A stretch of DNA of 6,349 nucleotides from JBOFEH01 sp051650265 (GTDB lineage Bacteria > Bacillota > Clostridia > Lachnospirales > Cellulosilyticaceae), in contig JBOFIR010000110.1 in NCBI GenBank assembly GCA_051650265.1, forward strand, positions 1-6,349, written 5' to 3'. Positions 6,259 to 6,349 of this stretch are shown here, in pieces. The first letter of the stretch is position 1. Every line of letters begins with the position of its first letter. The translations under genes and the position numbers were made by a program. Under the pieces are notes generated by a model, which had not been told where the DNA came from, did not search any database, and saw only the letters and a program-made list of their open reading frames with translations.

Positions 6259-6349
6259 GGGAGGCGCATGAATGTGGGCGGTATTTTTTGAGTGTAATGT
6301 CAAATGCTTCAGTCGTTTTAAGCGCAGTAAACTCTGGGCTATTATCATA
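6254..6349 (-). CDS. Probable C-terminal end of an unidentified minus-strand gene
   Basis: On the minus strand the frame is open from the window edge to TAG at 6254-6256, giving 31 residues (start YDNSPEFTALKTTEAF, end KKYRPHSCASL). The composition looks like ordinary protein, and the stop falls in the shared terminator, as expected of a convergent gene. The stretch is too short to assign a family. A competing minus-strand frame reads through the terminator and is less credible. Confidence is limited because 31 open codons can occur by chance. Confidence 0.45.
   Translation of the reverse strand, partial: YDNSPEFTALKTTEAFDITLKKYRPHSCASL

Noticed and set aside
6269..6292. Tiny plus-strand frame after GGGAGG downstream of the terminator
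   Set aside because: It encodes only seven residues and lies in sequence better explained as the end of a minus-strand gene.

Overview
The window looks like chromosomal or accessory DNA of a low-to-moderate GC Bacillota (Firmicute). The evidence is strong purine-rich Shine-Dalgarno sites (AAGGAGG, GAGGAGG, AAAGGAG), ATG starts, TTGACA/TATAAT-type promoters, U-tailed hairpin terminators, and the protein families present (tandem LSGGQWQ-type ABC exporters, an Rpn/PD-(D/E)XK protein, a MerR regulator next to a CPBP membrane protease). I cannot name a genus from the sequence alone.

Layout. (1) Positions 1-2491, plus strand: the C-terminal nucleotide-binding domain of one ABC transporter, cut by the window edge, followed after one base by a complete 594-residue ABC exporter. 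The two are translationally close and probably form a heterodimeric exporter. (2) 2514-2547: a strong hairpin terminator shared with the convergent gene that follows. (3) 2561-3268, minus strand: a short RNase Z-like metallo-beta-lactamase-fold protein with its own promoter. One canonical late zinc ligand appears to be replaced. (4) 3269-3454: a divergent intergenic region with back-to-back promoters and a near-perfect AT-rich palindrome. (5) 3455-4309, plus strand: an Rpn-family PD-(D/E)XK protein that is visibly more AT-rich than its neighbours and so is probably a recent arrival. (6) 4347-6196, plus strand: a MerR-family regulator with a large C-terminal domain, then a CPBP intramembrane protease homologue. 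Each gene has its own promoter with a 19-base spacer, the hallmark of MerR-activated promoters. (7) 6202-6258: a very long hairpin terminator, followed by the C-terminal end of a probable minus-strand gene that runs off the window.

How they may work together. The clearest functional unit is merR plus the CPBP gene. The regulator probably binds its own promoter and the CPBP promoter, so the membrane protease would be induced by an unknown signal sensed by the MerR C-terminal domain. The ABC pair is a separate transcription unit. Its signature motifs resemble those of peptide or lantibiotic exporters, so a peptide export and immunity context is possible, but no precursor peptide or modification enzyme is visible here. 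I see no CRISPR array, rRNA, tRNA, insertion sequence or complete undescribed multi-gene system in this window.
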